The notes under the pieces: model-generated
What the model was told of the DNA's origin: nothing
The model's database searches: none
The model's input: only the letters and a program-made list of their open reading frames with translations
From: Spongilla lacustris
Lineage: Eukaryota; Porifera; Demospongiae; Spongillida; Spongillidae
Assembly (NCBI GenBank): GCA_949361645.1
Contig: OX442417.1
Coordinates: forward strand, 12,957,150-13,021,149
Length of the DNA: 64,000 nucleotides
Direction of reading: 5' to 3'
Part shown: positions 47,975 to 60,987 of the stretch, one piece after another
Layout: the number at the start of each line of letters is the position of its first letter
Numbering within the stretch: position 1 is the stretch's first letter
Program-made: the position numbers and the translations under genes

Positions 47975-48703
47975 TGAATCCATACATGCAAGGTTCAACG
48001 GACTACAAAGGACGTACCATTCAGTTCCTGACAAAGTTCGACAATTGGTGCTAATGGTAAAGGAGCATCTACTCTCCGTGGCTCCACAAAATGTGGCAGC
48101 GACACTCCTACCAGCGATGACATGATCGCTTTTCTCGCGTAACTTCGGTATCAAAAATCCCTGGCAAAAAAAAGAGTTGGCTTTTAGCACATACAATTAT
48201 AAGCTAGTACCTTCTAAGTCCTTCAAGATTCAGCTTTGATTTCGACTTTCTATCGGTTGGGAACGTAGATAATTCGCTTCGAATAGGGGAGGTACATCGC
48301 GAGTTACCCGCTTTCACGACCTATAACGCGCCGTGGCAACGAAACTGTAGCATGAGGTAAGCACTGTAAATAGAAAAATGATGCTGGCTTTATTTCGTGT
48401 TTTCAAATGGTGACAATAACGAACCTGCTTTGTACTGGCTCACGTTTTTGTTCAACCCTGGGGTTGTCATGGGCGTTGCTAAGGCTCTAAGTAATCATTT
48501 CAATATTTCGGGTAAATAACCTAGTGTCCACAAAATGTATGGCCGCAAACAGCCGTGACATGTACGCCTACGTGAATGTGTTCTGACTTCATGTGTATAT
48601 ATTACGCCCTTACAAGTGCGCGACCAGCATTGCATATTTCTCGCACGCTTGTAAGTGGCGGATCCAGGATTTGAGATCGGGGGGGGGGGGGGGGGAGGTG
48701 GGG

Positions 48704-48937
48704 TGTAGCTAAAACCAGGAGCAGGAGCAGGAGCAGGAGCAGGAGTTGCTACCTAAAACCAGGAGCAGGAGCAGGAGTTGCTACCTAAAACCAGGAACAG
48801 GAGCAGGAGCAGGAGTTGCTACCTAAAACCAGGAGCAGGAGCAGGAGTTGCTACCTAAAACCAGGAACAGGAGCAGGAGCAGGAGCAGGAGTTGCTACCT
48901 AAAACCAGGAGCAGGAGCAGGAGTTACTACCTAAAAC

Positions 48938-48973
<36 letters not shown>

Positions 48974-50577
48974 TTCTTACCTAAAATCTCGTATATGAAA
49001 GGCGCAGTATAGTACGTATTCCTTACGAGTAGGCTTAAGAGTACATACCGCTCATTATAAGTTTCAGCTCGTGCGGCGGGTATTGTAGTATACCATTTTC
49101 TCTACACACGCGTGTACCCCGCATGCCTGTAATATTGAGTAAAAGCACCATTTATTTCTCCACATTTCTGATATAGATGAACAGAAACTGATTTGCTTTC
49201 TATTCAGTTCCACGGGGATGAACTTTGACAAATGCTGCAGAGTGGTCCTGACTGCCCTCCAGATAATTAATAGTGAATTCATTATTAGCACTAGTTCTTT
49301 TATTCTTTTACGAATGTTGCGAAATTACAGTTATTTATACTAATAATAATTTTGCCAGACAGAGGTAGACTGTCTGCTTCTTCTTGCCATACTTCTGCAT
49401 GGCTCCAAGTTGTCCCAGCACGAGGGCTCAATCTCCATCTTGACCTCTCTGAATTTTAGGCTGGTGTAAAGTGGTTGTTAGGCATTGATACCTCCTAAGG
49501 CTGCTGATCCTGCTGTCATGCATGCACACTCGATTCAGTAAAGGTGTACTTGGATTAAGCGATGGTAACTAAATGTCAAATGCAGCTGGCTTGCCTAACA
49601 CCTAGGGAGGGACCAGGACATCAGCATGCATATGCAGGTTGAGTACGCCATTGGTCATGCCCATGAACACTCCCTGCCTCTACATGGGCACCAACACATG
49701 CAAGATTCAAGAAATACATCTCGTAGTCTGTTGTGGTGGGAGATCACGTCACCTCTATGCCTCAGTGCAGGTTAATGCATGAGTTCCAAACAGTGAGGGG
49801 GACAGTATGGATATTTGGCACCTTGGGAGGTATCAATGCCTAACAATCACTTTACACCAGCCTAAAATTCAGAGGGTTCAAGATGGGGATTGAGCCCTGG
49901 CGCTGGGACAACTTGGAGCCATCAGCCATGCAGAAGTATGGCAAGAAGAAGCAGACATGCAGTCTAACTCCGTCTGGCAAAATTATTATTATATTAATAA
50001 CAATTACTGTAATTTTCCTAGCTAGGTACATGCATATAAGTATGGAAAGAACTGAGCAATGTCAAAAGAAATTATCGAGCTCAGCTGTTAGGGGCCCTGC
50101 TAGAAAATGCAGTATGCTCATGCAATTATCAACAGTGATCTGGAGGATTTGTCAAAGTTCATCCCCGTGGAACTGAATAGAAAACAAATCAGTTTCTGTT
50201 CATCTATATTGGATATTCAGGAATGTGGAGAAATAAATGGTGCTTTTACTCAATATTACAGGCATGCGGGTATACTACAATACCCGCTGCACGAGCTGAA
50301 ACATACAATGAGCGGTATGCATGCACTCTTAAGCCTACTCGTAAGGAATACGTACTATACTGCGCCTTTCATATACGAGATTTTAGGTAAGAACTCCTGC
50401 TCCTGCTCCTGGTTTTAGGTAGTAACTCCTGCTCCTGCTCCTGGTTTTAGGTAGCAACTCCTGCTCCTGCTCCTGCTCCTGTTCCTGGTTTTAGGTAGCA
50501 ACTCCTGCTCCTGCTCCTGGTTTTAGGTAGCAACTCCTGCTCCTGCTCCTGCTCCTGCTCCTGGTTTTAGCTACACC
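48704..50577. mobile_element. Foldback element with tandem-repeat arms
   Basis: Arms of about 790 bases (48704-49500 and 49826-50577) are inverted copies with few differences by eye, around a ~320-base centre. The outer part of each arm is a tandem repeat of GGAGCAGGAGCAGGAG plus TTGCTACCTAAAACCA, with variable copy number. Inner landmarks such as GCAGTATAGTACGTATTCCT and CTCTGAATTTTAGGCTGGTG appear in both arms. GGGGGAGGTG lies on both outer sides, a possible 9-10-bp TSD. Foldback (FB-type) elements have long inverted arms with internal tandem repeats like these. Open frames in the arms are not recognisable. Confidence 0.8.
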
Positions 50578-50760
50578 CGGGGGGAGGTGTAGCTATTAAA
50601 TTAATTCATTTCAGGTTAATTCAATTCATATTCAATGTTGTCCGCCATCTTGGTGCTCAAGTTACTATAGAACGGCAGGGGCAGCGGTCGGAAGGGGGTG
50701 GGGGCGGCCCCAAATATAAATATGGGAGGGGGGGGCTCGTATCGGACAATACCCAGCTCG

Positions 50761-51177
50761 ATTGTCCTAAATGTCCACCCGGGGGTACAATTGTATAGTT
50801 TTTGCCGTTCGGTCACGGAAGGGACCTAGTGGCATTTAACGGTACTGGCTTATAGTACAAGTCTTTTCAGGATTGGGCCGAGATAAGCAAGGCTTAAATC
50901 CTTTTGGTACATGTAGAACGAGCTGTGCTAGCGGACCTATCCATTACGCTCCGTGCGGATCGGTCGGAGCGTAATGGATAGGTCCGCTAGCACGGGTCAT
51001 TTTACGAGTACCGAAAGGATTTAAGCCTTACTTATCTCGGCCCGATCCTGAAAAGACTTGTTCTGTAAGCCAATACCGTTAAATGCAGCCAGGTCCCTTC
51101 CGTGACCGAACGGCAAACACTTTTTTGCTGTCCACCCGGGTGTCCAATTGTACCCCCCGGTGGACATTCAGGACAAT
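50761..51177. mobile_element. 417-bp hairpin MITE
   Basis: A nearly perfect palindrome centred near 50957: ATTGTCCTAAATGTCCACCC outside, then GCCGTTCGGTCACGGAAGGG and GCGGACCTATCCATTACGCT inside, all repeated in inverse. Strong cruciform potential. No clear TSD. Confidence 0.8.
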
Positions 51178-51789
51178 AGACAATAATCATAGATTGACGG
51201 TGGTATTGTGACTTAAGTCGACTGACTTAAGTCACAAATCTTAGTTACTAGAAATTGTTTTCACCTGGTCTGTCAAAACTTAGTTACCTTTCATGTGGCA
51301 GATTATGTACACTGATAGTATGGCTACAAAATCTATGAATGCTACAAAACCTATTAATCACTAAAGGACTGTCCCCTTCATCGCTACATGTATGGACAAA
51401 GCATTGCATGACCTTTCTCTGTGCATGCTTTCAACTGCACATACGCACCACATGAAATTTAAAATGTCAACTCTATCTCTTCACGTCTGATGCAGTTCAC
51501 TCACACATCTCCACACCTCCAAATAAGCACATTTTTTAATGACATTGTTGCCAAGCAAAGATACTAAACATACTGCATCTACAATAAGTAAATGTATCTG
51601 CAGTGCATTTCTTACAGGCATTTGCTCTCTACATTCATCAATCAGTACAAGACTGATTACATTCCTTAAGGTGTCCATGTAAGCCACTCCCCATAGGATT
51701 TTTTTTTAGTCCTTCAGAGGTGGATTTAGGCATCACTATTTTGCCTGCATCAGAATAGTTCATGGGGCGCATTTATCCAAGCATGCAGG

Positions 51790-52292
51790 TATTCCCTAAC
51801 ACCACCCCCTCTTCCCTCCCTAACATCACCCCCTCTTCCCTCCCTAACACCACCCCCTCTTCCCTCCCTAACACCACCCCCTCTTCCCTCCCTAGCACCA
51901 CCCCCTCTTCCCTCCCTAACACCACCCCCTCGTCCCTCCCTAATACCACCCGCTCTTCCCTCCCTAACACCACCCCTTCTTCCCTCCCTAACACCACCCC
52001 CTCTTCCCTCCCTAATACCCCCTCTTCTCTCCCTAACACCACCCCCCTAACACCACTCCCTCTTCCCTCCCTAACACCACCCCCTCTTCCCTCCCTAACA
52101 CCACCCTCTCTTCCCTCCCTAGCTAACACCACCCCCTCTTCCCTCCCTAACACCACCCCCTCTTCCCTCCCTAGCTAACACCACCCCCTCTTCCCTCCCT
52201 AATACCCCCTCATCTCTCCCTAACACCACCCCCTCTTCCCTCCCTAACACCACCCCCTCTTCCCTCCCTACCACCACCCCCTCTTCACCAAT
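51790..52292. repeat. 24-bp CCCTCTTCCCTCCCTAACAC minisatellite
   Basis: About 20 copies of CACCACCCCCTCTTCCCTCC plus CTAA, strongly pyrimidine-rich. The period is a multiple of three, so a spurious 138-codon frame stays open. Confidence 0.95.
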
Positions 52293-52506
52293 GCATTAGA
52301 GGCTCCAGAGCATGCTTACTTATTACTGAGTCATATCTTCAATTAATGTTCTGTAGATGTTTCCATTTATATCATACATTTTTCATGGACTGAAGGCTAA
52401 CTGTAGCTAGGCTTGATGTTGGAAACTGTCTGGCAAAGCCAGGACCTGTTGTAGTAACAATTTACTACCAGCTACAGTTAGCCTTCAGTGCATGCTGCAC
52501 ACTCTC

Positions 52507-53423
52507 TAGGGTGTGTAACCGATTTTCAGGTTTTGTAGGTTAACCGATTATTCGCGATTACCTATTCGGTCGACTATGCATTTAGTAGAATAGCAGGTTA
52601 CCGATTTCAGAATTTTCTTTAGTCGAAATAACCGATTCTGTTTTTCTTAGTCGCGATTAGTCGATATTCGTTTCCTTCGCACAGAAATCGGTAGGAAATC
52701 GATTACCCTTTTTATATGCCCTTTCCTGCCTGAAGTACAAAGGGTTAATTAATCGATAAACAGTTGACATGATGTATAATGAACATTAGTCTGGGGACCC
52801 GGCTGAATTAGTAATAAAGATCAGTCAAATCAACGTAAATACACGCAGTCATTGGGCACGGCGATTTAAATACGTTCGCGCTCTCTGCAGTATAGTACAT
52901 GTGCGTTAATCGAACGTGCTACTATGTACTCAATTGCACAGCAGTACAGGTGCAAATACTTCGGTACACTGACTCTTACGTTCGGCCATAACATTAATAT
53001 TATGAAATCGTACATGTCTTGATTGGCGGCCTTGTCATATGCGTGGAAAGGTGTTCCACCCATCCACCCAACATGCAAGAATGTGTTCTTTGGTGATAAT
53101 TCCCATCCACCGCCATTGAATTCTGTACGTGTGCATCACATTGGAATGCACCTCGTTCCCAGTCCCTGCGGATACTATCTAATGTTGGCAAAACCAGCTG
53201 ATAAGTAGTTATCCGTGTATAGACTTGAGAAACTGTGATTTAATAACACAAATCGGAAAAACCTAGGTAATCGTTGGCAAATTAATGGTGCACTAATCGC
53301 CAAAATCGATTTAATGTTTCTAATAACCGATTTTCAAGTTGCTATTAACCTGAAAAATCGATTGGACTTTTTTTCATAGTCGAAATAATCGATTTTGATT
53401 TATGAAAAAGGTTACACACCCTA
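52507..53423. mobile_element. hAT-like element, perfect 8-bp TSD ACACTCTC
   Basis: Ends are TAGGGTGTGTAACC and GGTTACACACCCTA. ACACTCTC flanks both sides exactly (52499-52506, 53424-53431). Subterminal regions are full of AACCGATTTT/CGATTA motifs in both orientations, as expected for transposase binding sites. The 917-bp interior has no recognisable gene, so it is non-autonomous. Confidence 0.88.
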
Positions 53424-53469
53424 ACACTCTCACTAAAATGCACTACGTGCACATGTACTGGTATGGTGA

Positions 53470-53700
53470 TTAGTGGTGCATATATGCCTGCAATGCTCCC
53501 CCAAGTTGCTCTTTTGTTGTAAACAGCCTACCAAACCTCCGTTTTGCTTGTTTTTCCCCCAGGACCTTGTTTGTATTGCATAATACATGATCCCACACCT
53601 CCAAATAAGCTGCATCAGATGTGAAGGGACTGAATTTCGTGTGGTGTGTGTATGTGGTTGAATCCATGCACAGAGCAAGGTCATGCAATGCTTTGTCCAT
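53470..53700 (-). CDS. Short element-borne open frame, unrecognised
   Basis: ATG at 53700 opens MDKALHDLALCMDSTTYTHH, then SDAAYLEVWDHVLCNTNKVL and AKRRFGRLFTTKEQLGGALQ to a stop after 76 codons. The other arm of the same element (from 51391, plus strand) starts MDKALHDLSLCMLSTAHTHH before breaking. The frame therefore existed before the arms diverged, and may be the 5' part of an element gene. Family unknown. Confidence 0.3.
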   Translation of the reverse strand: MDKALHDLALCMDSTTYTHHTKFSPFTSDAAYLEVWDHVLCNTNKVLGEKQAKRRFGRLFTTKEQLGGALQAYMHH

Positions 53701-53907
53701 ACATGTAGTGATGAAGGTACAGTCCTTTAGTGATTAATAGGTTTTGTAGCATTCATAGATTTTGTAGCCATACTATCAGTGTACATAATCTGCCACATGA
53801 AAGGTAACTAAGTTTTGACAGACCAGGTGAATACAATTTCTAGTAACTAAGATTTGTGACTTAAGTCAGTCGACTTAAGTCACAATACCACCGTCAATCT
53901 ATGATTA

Positions 53908-55234
53908 AAGTCCGCGACAGCAACGAGGAAGTACATGTATATTGTGATGTTGATCTCCCTCCCTATTCGTACTTCATATTGGCCGAACGCAAGGGAGACC
54001 CTGTCATAACCGTATATACGTGTAACTATCATGTATTTTAACTATTTTGCCAATAGTCGGATTTGGCCAAACGCGAGGGGGAATCTAAATCTAAATCCAA
54101 TCTAAATTGGCTGGTTCGATTATATGTGACGGTTGCTATGGTTGTACAATCAAATCAATTGATTGCATAATCTTATATCATATGAATGTAAATAGAAAAT
54201 TGTGTTTGTAAGTGTATAACAACTCTTCAATCTTTGTAGCACAAAGTGTGAAATAACAGAGGCAACAGTTATACTCTCCAAAAAGTGCAAAAAACAATAG
54301 CAGAATATATGGAGTCAATAAATCTCGAGGCAATACAAAACTCCGGTAGGAAAACCCAAAAAAATTGCACGTTTAGCATGTACAAGATCACAAGGCAAGC
54401 TCTGACATGCATTGAGAGTTTGATGAATAGTGTATATAAACATCATACTTAGGTGGCTGATTTTTACTGCATTGATTTGAAAAGTTGATTGGTTTGAAAG
54501 AAAAATACTATTCTTGTCAATTAATATATTAAATAGCACTCATATGTTGTCCTCTGTGTGGCTGATATAATATGAAAGACTGAAGTCATTGTGTCAACCC
54601 TAAGCTTCAATACAATAATATAGCAGGTTTGGCAAGTTATGGCTTGGTGACCTTACATGTACATTTTAGAAAATGAAATTATATACGGTACATGAATGAC
54701 AATTGTATTGCGCCTGCGCAACGATAAACAAAAAATAATAATTAAATCACACACACACACACACACACAAAAAGTGACCAGCCCGGGCCCCATGTTTAAC
54801 GACGGGCCCCAGGGTCAGCAGCCCCCCCCCCCTCCCCCCCCCCTCCCCCCCCCGGTCCCCGCCTCTCGGCGGCCCTGATTTTGCCCACACCCTTGCTACG
54901 CCACTGTTATTTAAGCGCGTTTTGGGTCTCGTAATACTTTTATATCCTTACTTGTACCATGGAATAATGTCAGTGCCCACTGTAAAAATAATAAAACCAG
55001 ACTCGTAATCGCTAGCTGTGAATGTATAGTAATAACCAAAAGCTTTGCGTTGCTCATACCATCTTATAGCGGACAACATTGAATTTTTAATTTTAATGAA
55101 GTCATTGAATCATGCGATGGAAAGGGTCTATTGAATGTCCACAAGATTAAGATACATATATTGTTTAAATCACCATTTTCTATTTCATCATCCAAGATGA
55201 ATGCAAGCTTCATTCGGCGCTGCTGTGTATTTGC
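53908..55234. other. Intron-like DNA with a solitary transposon end
   Basis: No coding sequence seen. A C-rich patch at 54820-54860 is followed by CCTTGCTACGCCACTG (54892-54907), the inverse of the CAGTGGCGTAGCAAGG end common in hAT-type elements. I find no partner end in the window. Confidence 0.45.
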
Positions 55235-55434
55235 NNNNNNNNNNNNNNNNNNNNNNNNNNNNNNNNNNNNNNNNNNNNNNNNNNNNNNNNNNNNNNNNNN
55301 NNNNNNNNNNNNNNNNNNNNNNNNNNNNNNNNNNNNNNNNNNNNNNNNNNNNNNNNNNNNNNNNNNNNNNNNNNNNNNNNNNNNNNNNNNNNNNNNNNNN
55401 NNNNNNNNNNNNNNNNNNNNNNNNNNNNNNNNNN
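55235..55434. other. Assembly gap of 200 N
   Basis: A fixed-size gap that removes the first part of exon 2 of the UBE2D-like gene. Confidence 0.95.
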
Positions 55435-57188
<1,754 letters not shown>

Positions 57189-58286
57189 TGTGAACCTTTG
57201 TCCCACATTTATCTTAGGGAGAGGCACCACAGTAGTATGTGTGTAGTATTGTGTAGGGGTTGTGCTAAAAATTTGTTCAGTATTACTGGAAGAGAGACAT
57301 TGTTTTACTACAGGCGATGTGGTTTCGTTCTTGTGTTCCTATTGCAATGATTGTTGGTCTGATGTCTAACAGAAGATGGTTTATAGCTTAGCAGGGAACA
57401 TTGTTCAATCCTGGTACTGGAACCAGCTTAAATTAAGTGTAATTCCATTATCTATGCTTACACAAAATGAAATTTTAATCTGTGTAATACATGTATGTGG
57501 TGTGTTTAATTGGAGGTTTGTGTGTAATTTGGCTAGCATCCATTGGTGTCAAACATTCATACTTGGTGTCCATGCTCATTTTTGGAGTGCATGTACCTGT
57601 ATCTGGTGGAGGTTTACATGCTGTACATGTACATGATGACATGGCACTCTAGATCACATAAATAACCATACATGCAGTAAAACATACATATTTTTGGGGC
57701 GAATACTTGCTTTTTGGTAATTGTTAACAACAATACAACCATCCATAATAACTTCATCTGGCTTGGCACGTTGTTCCACATGTGAACTCATCAGTTGTAC
57801 TGTAATATACCCAACAACAAACTTCAATGTCGGTAGTGCTTGTCACAACGAGAGTAGAAAATAAAATTTCTATCAGATTAAGCAATATATTGGTGTTGTT
57901 GCATGTATGTACAATGTGTTTGCAAGCATGAGGGTTCAATGGAACAGTATCAGCCAGTCTAGAATATCTCCACAACAGGACATGCTATAAGGATGCAAAT
58001 TACATTTTTAGAATCAGCATGTATTTCTGCATCACATATGAAAAGAACAATGTCATGTGACTTGTATTTTCAACAATTAATAAACAAGCTAATCTTTAGG
58101 TGTCTCTATGTGTCTGGAGACCAAACCAATTAGAGCTAAGACTTCAACCTTTTTTTGTAAGTACACTGCCTAGGTGCCCATCTCTGGTAGCAATTCGAGC
58201 TACACGCCTCATTGGTTATGGAGTTCGATTACTGATCATCGTATTTCAGAGGTCTGCTGGGCTCCACTTTTTAGGACTCGTTTTGC
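57189..58286. other. 3' flank of the UBE2D-like gene, no further gene seen
   Basis: AT-rich, with scattered ACATGTACATG palindromes; no coding-like frame. Confidence 0.5.
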
Positions 58287-58402
58287 AAAATGCCTGTAAG
58301 TGAGTGGAGCATGGCATGTGTTTCTCTGCATTTGTGTGGGGAAAAAATGCCTGTAAGTGAGTGGAGCATGGCATGTGTTTCTCTGCATTTGTGTGGGGAA
58401 AA
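58287..58402. repeat. 57-bp direct tandem duplication
   Basis: AAAATGCCTGTAAGTGAGTG through GAGCATGGCATGTGTTTCTC to TTTGTGTGGGGAA occurs twice in a row with no visible differences except A-run length, so the duplication is recent. Confidence 0.92.
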
Positions 58403-58850
58403 AAGAAAACGTACTCATGATTCTTGTCACGGCCACCAGGGATAACTCAGCGTCCTACGCGCTTGCGTCTCCTTAGTACCGCGAACACCACCTGAGTCTG
58501 GCAAAGTCAACACCACAACACGCAGGACAACAGCTCTTTAATGCATGACTCCAACACCACCCCACAAGACAAGGCAAGTACACACCAGAGAGCAAGAGAG
58601 TGAGAACTCCAGAACATTCCCCGCCCGCCCCCTATATCGTCTCTCTAGCTAATGTCAGTCACAAAGAGTCCGTACGGCTACGCGGCGGCCCCAGTCCACA
58701 AGTAGGGTCACCTCTGTTCGGAGGGTCAGGAGGTTCCCAGACCCTCACAATTCTGTGAAGATTGTCTTCACACACAAACACACACATAGCAGACAAAGTT
58801 TGTGATGGACCCCACTATGAAAGCAATTGAATGGGTTACCCCTTTTTTTT

Positions 58851-59601
58851 GTACGATTTGGTGCAAAATATGACTCGTTGAAGCATGAAGCAAGCGATAG
58901 AGCATCACTTCTCCCTTTGTGAGCATGTAGAGTTAGCAGGTTATCGCATTTCATGTGACATACTTGAACGAATTAATTATAAGGTCTCTCAGAACTGAAG
59001 CACTGCATGCGCTGACTAAAAGCTTCGGTAGCAGGGCTAACCGGCAAAAATCAGTACTACTGAATATCTAAAGCAGTACACTCTGTCTCGTAATGCAACC
59101 AAGACTACTTTGTAGCCTATAATTAAAGGCTCTTGATGGAAGCCAGAAGGCTCTGCTTTTCCAACAGCTGGGCAACCTTGTGGGCTTGAAGAATGTGAGA
59201 AGCTCAAGAATTCGTGAATATAACTCTGATGCATGCAATGACGCGTCTGGCAATTTATATCCAATGATTCACAAATTTCACACCGGCTTCATAGTTTCCT
59301 GTAAGTATATGGAGCCGGACTGAGCAGAACACCCGCAAGCATTAGCTATTAACACCATGATATATATTATTATATATGTGCGCATATGCATTAATTAACG
59401 TGTAGTTATAGTACTAATACATGCAGCTAGCTACAGTGTACGCTAACATTTCATGATTGACGCGCGTACGCGGCACGGTTAATTAAGGTTATTAGGGTTA
59501 TGCATGAGTTAATTAATTAATTAACGATTAATAATTTTTCGTTCGGGTAAAAAACTGGTCCGGCCATGGCCTGACCGGCCGGAGTGGCTGCTACGGCCCT
59601 G
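58851..59601 (-). mobile_element. Inverted, truncated relative of the 3951 hAT-like element
   Basis: Its right end, GGAGTGGCTGCTACGGCCCT(G), is the inverse of the left end of 3951-4650. The match continues through CCTGACCGGCC, CCCGAACGAAAAATTATTAA (inverse), TTCACACCGGCTTCATAGTT and GAGCATCACTTCTCCCT to GATTTGGTGCAAAATATGA. The other end stops at a T-run near 58851 without a terminal repeat. It is therefore a 5'-end copy missing its far terminus. Confidence 0.75.
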
Positions 59602-60074
59602 CATTGGCGTCCCCAGCTTTTCTGGAAAGGGGAGGGGGGGGGGGGGGGGGGGGGGGGCACGATGAAGGCGAGGGGCGCCGGTGGGCGGCGCCGCCCCGGG
59701 GAGGGTGCGGGAGGCAAGGTTCACGAGCAATAAAAAGAGAATTGAGATGAAATTTAATGTATGTTCTCACCTCCATCACAGTAATAAAGCTAGGTCAAAA
59801 CCTTTTTTGGCTCTCTTTCGTAAAGCCAACTTATCTGCTTTAGAAAACCCTGCAGGCGGGTATTGACCATCTGAAAGATAGGAAAATATTCAGTTGTCTG
59901 TATAGGTAAACCATCCGTCTTTCGTCACATCGCTCTTCATCATAAAACATGCTTTCTGCTCATGCGCACTTTAAAATTATATGGGATCCCTATTTTCACG
60001 AAAGGGTCCCAAAAATTAAGGACCGGGGGGGGGGGGGGGGGGAGGAGCCCAATTTTACGGGATCCCCAATTTGT
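59602..60074. other. GC-rich repeat patch and spacer, no gene
   Basis: A G-run of about 24 at 59633-59656 is followed by GC-rich sequence (GGGCGCCGGTGGGCGGCGCC), and a second G-run lies at 60025-60042. Composition and runs resemble the other homopolymer-bearing repeats. Confidence 0.55.
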
Positions 60075-60320
60075 ACGTGACAACTGGCACTCCATATTGT
60101 AAATAGCCTTGCGGCAAGCAGTGTTATTTCTTGCTATCATTTCTGGTCATGATGATATTTGAGCCTGATATTCATTACTTAATTTCCAAATCAGTGATTT
60201 TGTTTTGCAATCACCTCTGTGTTTCCTTGTGTACAGACAGTAACTTCTTATATTTATTAAAATATTGCTGGTACATATGTGCCCCTTGAATTTCTTAATT
60301 AGCTGTTTTTATTTTAACAC
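60075..60320 (-). pseudogene. Inverted fragment of the element E transposase-like relic
   Basis: The minus strand matches 39855-40140: TTAAGAAATTCA, TACTGTCTGTACACAA, GATTGCAAAACAAAATCACT, then CTCAAATATCATCATGACCA (GAAATGATAGCAAG). The translation keeps NIIMTRNDS before it breaks. No CACGG-type ends were found nearby, so only part of the element is present. Confidence 0.65.
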
Positions 60321-60987
60321 CGGATCCACGAGAATAGATCATTTTTTAGCGTTATTTTGCGGAAGTCACTTTTATGAAAAATTAGTCGGAAAGTATCTGA
60401 ATGATATAAAACATGTACAGTACAGTAATCCAACTCTCTGTATGATGATTGTTGTAATTTGCAGTTTCATATCTACCTCACGGGCTAGCCAGCACTAGTG
60501 CGAAGTGGAAGAGGTAAGAGCCGTCACTGTTAACGATGCACTTTTTTTCTGGGCTGTTTTACATGCTAAAAATTATTTCCTTAGTTACTTTAGAAATGGA
60601 ATAAGGTCATTTCATTCCAAGATCGATGTTACATTCGTGTTTTTGACTAGAATTAGTGTTTCAAGACAAGGCATAATCTAACAGCGGTCTGGGGTGAGGA
60701 AATCGTCATAGCGCATGCGCAAAAACTTAGTTTTGTACAGCCGGCAGGTACCGTTATTAATTTACAGCGCGCGCAACGAGCATTTCATAACAAGTCTAGA
60801 TCTATGTGTACGAATGACTAGTATGTATGGGACAGAAGCAATTGATTAGTGCATTCGCAGTAATAGAAATACAACCGTTATGACAGACAATAAGTTGACT
60901 ACACAGTAAACATGTGTTCTTCAACGCGCTTAATTAGTTCTGGCTTGTTACCGGATTTCTTTATGTTATAGTGGCTCAGATAAGCCT
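60321..60987. other. 3' flank of the large minus-strand gene
   Basis: No coding-like frame or repeat recognised. Confidence 0.45.

Larger units (their letters stand above)
46747..48557 (+). mobile_element. N-RAG-type transposon (element D), TSD ACAT
   Basis: Left end CACGGCTGTTTGCGGCTGGA, then CACTAGGTTTATAATTAGAC. Right end ends GGCCGCAAACAGCCGTG, with CCTAGTGTCCA inside. ACAT flanks both sides (46743-46746, 48558-48561). At 1811 bp it is close in size to A and B and keeps the most complete RING-to-stop region. Confidence 0.88.
51186..53905. mobile_element. Long-TIR element, probable TA target
   Basis: ATCATAGATTGACGGTGGTA opens an inverted repeat of about 300 bases (through GACTTAAGTC, CCTGTCAAAAC and CACTAAAGGACTGT) matched at 53600-53905. 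TA lies on each outer side (51184-51185, 53906-53907), which would fit a Tc1/mariner-type target but is weak evidence. It contains the minisatellite at 51790 and the element at 52507. Confidence 0.65.

Noticed and set aside
51762..52178. 138-codon frame of TTPSSLPN repeats
   Set aside because: Consequence of a 24-bp minisatellite; the opposite strand is equally open.
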